Shown here piece by piece: positions 28,520 through 33,092 of a stretch of DNA of 33,092 nucleotides. The stretch covers positions 1 through 33,092 of the forward strand of contig JABMRB010001231.1 of NCBI GenBank assembly GCA_013202865.1, read 5' to 3'. The DNA comes from Candidatus Nealsoniibacteriota bacterium (GTDB lineage Bacteria; Planctomycetota; Planctomycetia; Pirellulales; Thermoguttaceae). The notes under the pieces are model-generated. The model saw only the letters and a list, made by a program, of their open reading frames with translations, was not told where the DNA came from and did no database searches. The translations under genes and the position numbers were made by a program. How positions within the stretch are numbered: position 1 is the stretch's first letter; the number at the start of each line of letters is the position of its first letter.

Positions 28520-29283
28520 GCCTGTTCACTGACCCGCAAGGTATTGATGCGTACGGGCATCGGCTTGCGCAACTGCTCATCGTCGGCGGTTACCAACTGG
28601 AATCACGTGCCGCGTGTGGCAAACGTGTCCTTTTTGACACATGGGCAAAGGCCGTCAGGTCCGAGGCTCGGAAACGCGGCATTGAAGCATCGCCCGATCA
28701 ACTGCGCTGGCTGTGGGATTCCCTCAAGGTTGAGCCTGAAACCAAGAAGGCCCTTGGTAAGCTGATGGTCGACGGTGCGGAGGTGAAGCCCGTTAAGGTC
28801 CTGCCGAAGGGCTGCACGTTTTCCATAGACCTGAAGAACATCTCGACGGGGTATGGCAGAAAGGGCGATGCCTTCGGTCCAAAGCTCAAACCGACCGCAA
28901 AGGTCACGATTGATAACGATTTGTACATGAAACGTGGCAAGAAGAACCATCTCGAATGTCAGCCGCTAAAAGCGACTTTGTGCATGACGATCCACAGCGA
29001 TGTGGACTCCGAGGAAGCCGAAGCGGCCAAGATGAAGGCAAAGCCAACCAATGTGTCAGTCGCTGGGAGCGAGGTGACGGTACAGGTTGGCAGCCTTAAC
29101 CAAGCTTACACGAAGGCAAGCCTACGGCTCGAACCAGATCGACAAAGCCACGGTGGTCGCACGTACGACGCTCTCTTTTGGATCGCCCCTCCGGGAGAAC
29201 AGGTGTCACTCGGAGAGATTCGAGACGATGTCGAATGCGGAAAATGGACCTTCCCCGACCTGTCACTCTCTGAAGAGGAGTAG
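28516..29283 (+). CDS. Uncharacterised protein (255 aa)
   Basis: ORF overlaps the previous stop by 4 nt. Beta-rich-looking C-terminal half. No family recognised. Confidence 0.75.
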   Translation: MSLFTDPQGIDAYGHRLAQLLIVGGYQLESRAACGKRVLFDTWAKAVRSEARKRGIEASPDQLRWLWDSLKVEPETKKALGKLMVDGAEVKPVKVLPKGCTFSIDLKNISTGYGRKGDAFGPKLKPTAKVTIDNDLYMKRGKKNHLECQPLKATLCMTIHSDVDSEEAEAAKMKAKPTNVSVAGSEVTVQVGSLNQAYTKASLRLEPDRQSHGGRTYDALFWIAPPGEQVSLGEIRDDVECGKWTFPDLSLSEEE

Positions 29284-29294
29284 AGAGGTAGCTC

Positions 29295-29888
29295 ATGAGC
29301 AGATCTGGAAGACCGCCGACAACCATCGCCAGTGATTCACCGTCCGTCACGGAGTTATTCCATCGCGTCAATAGCGTGATTCCGGACGAGCAGGAACTTG
29401 TCACTGTCGATCTAGAAATGGCTGTTGCTGATGCACTGGATTTGCTTGAGAAACACGGCTTCTCACAAGTGCCGGTGGTCGTGGGCCGTGAAGTGCTTGG
29501 TTTGTTCTCCCATCAGACCTTCTCGCGAGCGGTGATTACGCATAGTCGAGCAGCCTCAAAGAACAGGAAGTTTGAACCGCTTGCGCTTACTGTCGAAGAG
29601 TGCACGTAACCGAAGCCACATTTCGCCCGCGTTACAGACGAATTTATTGAGTGGTTTGATGTTATTGACCGCTGTGACGCCGTGCTTGTTGGTTCGCCTG
29701 ATCGACTGCAAGCCATCGTAACGGCCATGGACATACTGCGATATCTTTATCGTGTTGCAAGCCCATTCGTCTTGATTGGTGAGGCCGAGCTCGCGCTGCG
29801 TGCTCTCATGCAAATGGCCGTCGACAGGGCCTGCGCCGGCCCAAGTGCCCCAGGAACCGACAGTCGATGCCCCCCCGAAAGAATGTGA
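29295..29888 (+). pseudogene. CBS-domain protein gene interrupted by an in-frame TAA at 29607-29609
   Basis: 29295-29609 encodes VTVDLEMAVADALDLLEKHGFSQVPVVVGREVLGLFSHQTFSRAV (CBS). The same frame continues after TAA as PKPHFARVTDEFIEWFDVIDRCDAVLVGSPDRLQAIVTAMDILRYLYRVASPFVLIGEAELALRAL, a second CBS-like half. Confidence 0.82.
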
Positions 29889-29938
29889 CGCACATGTACC
29901 TTCAGGGTGTGCAACCCGAAGAGTCTGGGCCGCAGCTA

Positions 29939-30096
29939 AGAACTCATCTCGTCAATCTACGCGCCGAGAACCCGTGGGCGGCCAGGTAGATGACAAAGCT
30001 CTCCCAATCGACATCCACCCCCCCATGGGGGAATACTGGCCGGCTGTGAATGCTCCGCAGCCATTCTGAGCGTTGACGCACTTTCCGGAAATCTTC
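29939..30096 (+). repeat. Direct repeat DR2, copy 2 (158 bp)
   Basis: Same length and order of conserved blocks as 11952-12109. Confidence 0.94.
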
Positions 30097-30141
30097 GCCT
30101 CGGAAGAAGGAACGCGTCCTCGTTGTTGTCGGGGCGGTCGA

Positions 30142-31125
30142 TCAAATCAGGATTCTCTCGATTTCGTCCAAACTGATGGCGTCGCCGGTGCGGTCGTAGA
30201 GCTTGGTCGTTCGGGCCGATTCGTGGCAAGCAATTCTTTGAGCATGCTCCAGTCGGCCGTCCGAGGATAAGTATGCCGTTATCCCTGTGGCTCGGAACGT
30301 GTGGCAAGAGGTCGACTCCGGTAGATCGGCCTGGCAAGCCCGGCGTTTGACCATTCGCAAGACGTCCGATCGATGCATGCGGCGGTCGGTCAACCGGCGT
30401 CGTCGGTCGAGCGTGCGAAACAGGGGTAGTCGCTTTTCTTCGGCGATTCCGGCCGCTTGCAGATATTTGTCCATGTACAGCTCGGCGTTATGATGTGAGG
30501 GAACCTCGTGCCTCTTTCCGCCCTTTTCATGAAGCCGAAACCACATCCGTCGGCCTTGCGGAAAGTAGTCCTCGACGTTCATGCCCACGGCCGCCGATAC
30601 GCGAGCGAAGCTGTACACCATTAGCCCAATCAAGGCCCGGTCGCGGAGGCCCGCGATGGTGCGGGTGTCGATCGAATCCAGCAGCAGCCGAGCTTCCTCG
30701 GCAGTGAGTACCGGCGTTTTGCCTTTCTTAACCACATGCTTTGGCCCTCGGACCGAGGCGGCCGGGTTGACCGCGACCACGTGTCCCGTCACCAAGTAGT
30801 CGAAAAGCATACGGATAGCCGCCAGGTGGAGCTTGACCGTGGGCCGACTGAGTTCTGACGACAAACTTTCGACGTAAGCCGCAACGACAATTGGTTCGAC
30901 ATCTTCCAGGCCGATTCCACGCTGTTCACACCAGCGGCAGAATCGCCCCACAGCCCGAGCATAAACTTCTCGGGTGCCGCGATTGCGGATGTTCGCGGTG
31001 AAGAATTCGACGAAGCGCTTCGCGGCAGACGATCCGGCATGACGAATCAAGTCGGGAACCAGCGGCAACTCGGTTGCCAGAAGAAAGCCTGATTTCTGAG
31101 TGATAAGGTCGTATTCCGTGTTCAT
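30142..31125 (-). CDS. Tyrosine recombinase / integrase
   Basis: MVYSFARVSAAVGM (Arg I), SCHTFRATGITAYL (HxxR-type), ACHESARTTKLYDR (catalytic Tyr), N-terminal SAM-like core-binding region. Likely start MNTEYDLITQ, shorter than the listed 31362. Confidence 0.93.
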   Translation of the reverse strand: MNTEYDLITQKSGFLLATELPLVPDLIRHAGSSAAKRFVEFFTANIRNRGTREVYARAVGRFCRWCEQRGIGLEDVEPIVVAAYVESLSSELSRPTVKLHLAAIRMLFDYLVTGHVVAVNPAASVRGPKHVVKKGKTPVLTAEEARLLLDSIDTRTIAGLRDRALIGLMVYSFARVSAAVGMNVEDYFPQGRRMWFRLHEKGGKRHEVPSHHNAELYMDKYLQAAGIAEEKRLPLFRTLDRRRRLTDRRMHRSDVLRMVKRRACQADLPESTSCHTFRATGITAYLSSDGRLEHAQRIACHESARTTKLYDRTGDAISLDEIERILI

Positions 31126-31356
31126 GGCGCTCCATGTGTTCACCCTAGTATACCACATCGAGACCGTTCCAAAAAGGACGTTTTGCAGCACATTCCTTTG
31201 TCCACCCACCAATGCCCCAACGGCTTCGATTTTCCACACGCAGCTCGTCAGGAATTGCCCTAGTCTGGATTTGCAGATCAATCGATGGGCGACCGCGATG
31301 CACCTTGCGTGAATAGCCGCCCAACGCGAGCCATTGACATCACTTCCGGGGGCTGC

Positions 31357-31518
31357 TGTCACAGGTTTCGTGTTACCAGGACTGGCGTCAACCTACAAGA
31401 TGATGGTTCGCTGCACACGTCCCAAGCGGTCGTACCCCTCAAGTTACCCCGGACTACGAAGCTCTATGATCGGCGGCAGGATCGGCTAACCCTCGACGAA
31501 GTCGAACGAATTCCCATC
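31357..31518 (+). pseudogene. Tyrosine recombinase C-terminal fragment
   Basis: CHRFRVTRTGVNLQDDGSLHTSQAVVPLKLPRTTKLYDRRQDRLTLDEVERIPI aligns with CHTFRATGITAYLSSDGRLEHAQRIACHESARTTKLYDRTGDAISLDEIERILI of the intact integrase. Confidence 0.88.
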
Positions 31519-31569
31519 TGCTGCATGCGAGAGCGGTCCTTTCCAGCATTGCCGGAATGCCCGCATTGC

Positions 31570-31587
31570 CAGAATGCCGGCATTCTG
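31570..31587. repeat. Perfect 18-bp palindrome cagaatgccggcattctg
   Basis: Sequence equals its own reverse complement; flanked by related gcattgccggaatgcc/gcattgccagaatgcc units. Confidence 0.9.
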
Positions 31588-31857
31588 CCGTTCTGGCGAT
31601 TCAAGGAAGCCAGAACGCTGCTCAAAAACTCTCAGCACGTGCGGCGACGGTCTTGAATTCGACGTGACCATGCTTGGAGACGGTTGAGGCGACTCGACGG
31701 GACGTTCCGATTTCCTGACGATAGTGGTCGTCAATTCGCGGCCCATGGCGCCTTTCATACCAATTCACACGGCGCCAAACCCGGTCCAAAAGTCTAACCC
31801 GATCTGGACTATGCCCTATGGATTTGCCTCGTCTGAATCGGTGACTCTGCCCGCGTC

Positions 31858-32694
31858 CTAACGACAGGCAGTTCGTCCAGATCCCGAACTGCCATTCAGT
31901 CGTCGGGCATGATTGAAATACGTTGCCCTGCAGCCGCCGCCCAGTCTGCAAAAGGCTTCCACTCGTTGCCGTTCATTGGCGTATTTCGAGTCCGCCTTGA
32001 TTCGTGCGACCAACAGCGTCTTCTCCGAGAGCGCATCCGAAAGGATCGCCTGCATCCAGTTCAAGCCGGCCTTCTTCAGTTCGGCTGCTCGCACGTAGTG
32101 TCGCATTGAGGGCCGGTGTACCAGATGCAAGTGTCCCTCGAACCATTCCAGTATCTCCGTGTCGCGGAACCACTGAATCACCTTTCGATGAACCTCTTCC
32201 GCCGTAGGCTCGAAGACGATCACATGGCCTCGGTCTTGAACGGCCTCCACATTGCCATTGAGCGTCTTCCAGTCATTGGCGATCAACACCACTCGACTCT
32301 GCGTTTCAAAGGACCGCGGCACGCCCTCACGCTCCAATCGACTCGACCCAGACTGCCAGGCAATCTGCTTGACCGGATCGGTCTGACATAGACACTTCAA
32401 GAGTCTCACCGCGCATCGGTCGCTATAGAGATTGTCCACGTCGTCGATGACTACCAGTTCGTCTTTGTGACGCCACAGCGCCCCGTACATGCCGAACGCA
32501 GTGGCGTTGCCTTCGATCCAACACGCTCGCTCACCTGTGAGCCGCCGCACAGTTTGGCTCTTAGCCAGCCCGGGACCGCCCACAACAATCAGCAGGTTCA
32601 GATGCCTGGCAGCAAACGCTTCAACGTATCGCTCCAGTTTGTCGTACGTCCGGACCGGTATGGCTCGCTCAGGTGTTGTTTTCGGTTTGCTCAT
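31858..32694 (-). CDS. AAA-type P-loop ATPase, likely mobile-element-associated
   Basis: Walker A LLIVVGGPGLAKSQT, Walker B LVVIDDVDN, sensor-like VVLIANDW. Confidence 0.78.
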   Translation of the reverse strand: MSKPKTTPERAIPVRTYDKLERYVEAFAARHLNLLIVVGGPGLAKSQTVRRLTGERACWIEGNATAFGMYGALWRHKDELVVIDDVDNLYSDRCAVRLLKCLCQTDPVKQIAWQSGSSRLEREGVPRSFETQSRVVLIANDWKTLNGNVEAVQDRGHVIVFEPTAEEVHRKVIQWFRDTEILEWFEGHLHLVHRPSMRHYVRAAELKKAGLNWMQAILSDALSEKTLLVARIKADSKYANERQRVEAFCRLGGGCRATYFNHARRLNGSSGSGRTACR

Positions 32695-33092
32695 CTAGGG
32701 TTTCTTACTCACGAAAGCCCGCGGGAGGGCAGGTGTCTTGTTCTTCTTCGGTCCAGCAGTAGCACGATATGGCGTCTGTGGTCCAGCCGCAATTCCCACA
32801 CGTGGACCGGGATAACTTCCATATCTGCACAGCAATACACTCGACAATTCAGACGAAATGACGCGGGATTCATCTCCCTTTCCACAAGAAGGTGGCGGAT
32901 TGGGAAACCTTTCCCAAGGGGCCTTCGTTCCACGGAGTGGCGCTGGAGAATCGCTATGAGCCCCGCCGAATCGGCACCTACAACGGCCTGGCCCGGATGT
33001 AGGTGAGGGCCGGGCATCGCGACACGCAGATTTCTTAGACTATCGCCAAGGGCAGCCCTCTCACTAACGTGTGTGTCGCACCTATCTCGTTC

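Noticed and set aside
12529-29283. Assignment as canonical DISARM, BREX or Druantia
   Set aside because: Key genes (separate drmA/drmB, drmC PLD, pglZ/brxC, druA-D/H) were not recognised; only partial similarity is supportable.
31125-31362. N-terminal extension of the integrase ORF
   Set aside because: Extension is not integrase-like; MNTEYDLITQ start gives normal integrase length.
32709-33017. 102-aa minus-strand ORF upstream of the AAA ATPase
   Set aside because: Overlaps other ORFs; part of it (VHVWELRLDHRRHIVLLLD) looks protein-like but frame integrity is uncertain.
1-33092. CRISPR array, tRNA or rRNA genes
   Set aside because: No regularly spaced short repeats, tRNA cloverleaf sequence or rRNA-like stretch was recognised by eye.

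Overview
Planctomycete-like accessory region (lineage inferred from gene style only) built from two adjacent gene modules, each bracketed by its own pair of long direct repeats. Module 1 (minus strand, ~861-11100) is a tightly coupled nine-gene operon: two SAM methyltransferases, a TrpXYZ-type ABC importer (binding protein, permease, ATPase), a radical SAM protein, a GHKL-ATPase/histidine-kinase-like protein, a receiver-like response regulator and an ECF-sigma-like protein. Six of its eight junctions are 4-nt start/stop overlaps. It lies between direct repeats at 124-307 and 11401-11573. Module 2 (plus strand, 12529-29888) is a defence-island-like operon: small MerR/excisionase-type HTH, ~1725-aa DExH helicase with a DUF1998-like region and a C-terminal Vsr/DUF559-like PD-(D/E)XK segment, SNF2 helicase (DrmD-like), Eco57I/DrmMI-like adenine methylase, three unknown proteins (658, 618, 255 aa) and a CBS-domain gene broken by an in-frame TAA. 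It lies between equal-length 158-bp direct repeats at 11952-12109 and 29939-30096. An intact tyrosine recombinase (minus strand, ~30142-31125), two same-strand fragments of related recombinases (12111-12260 and 31357-31518) and an AAA-type ATPase (31858-32694) form the mobile-element context. No tRNA, rRNA or CRISPR array was recognised. All family assignments come from reading motifs; no database search was run.
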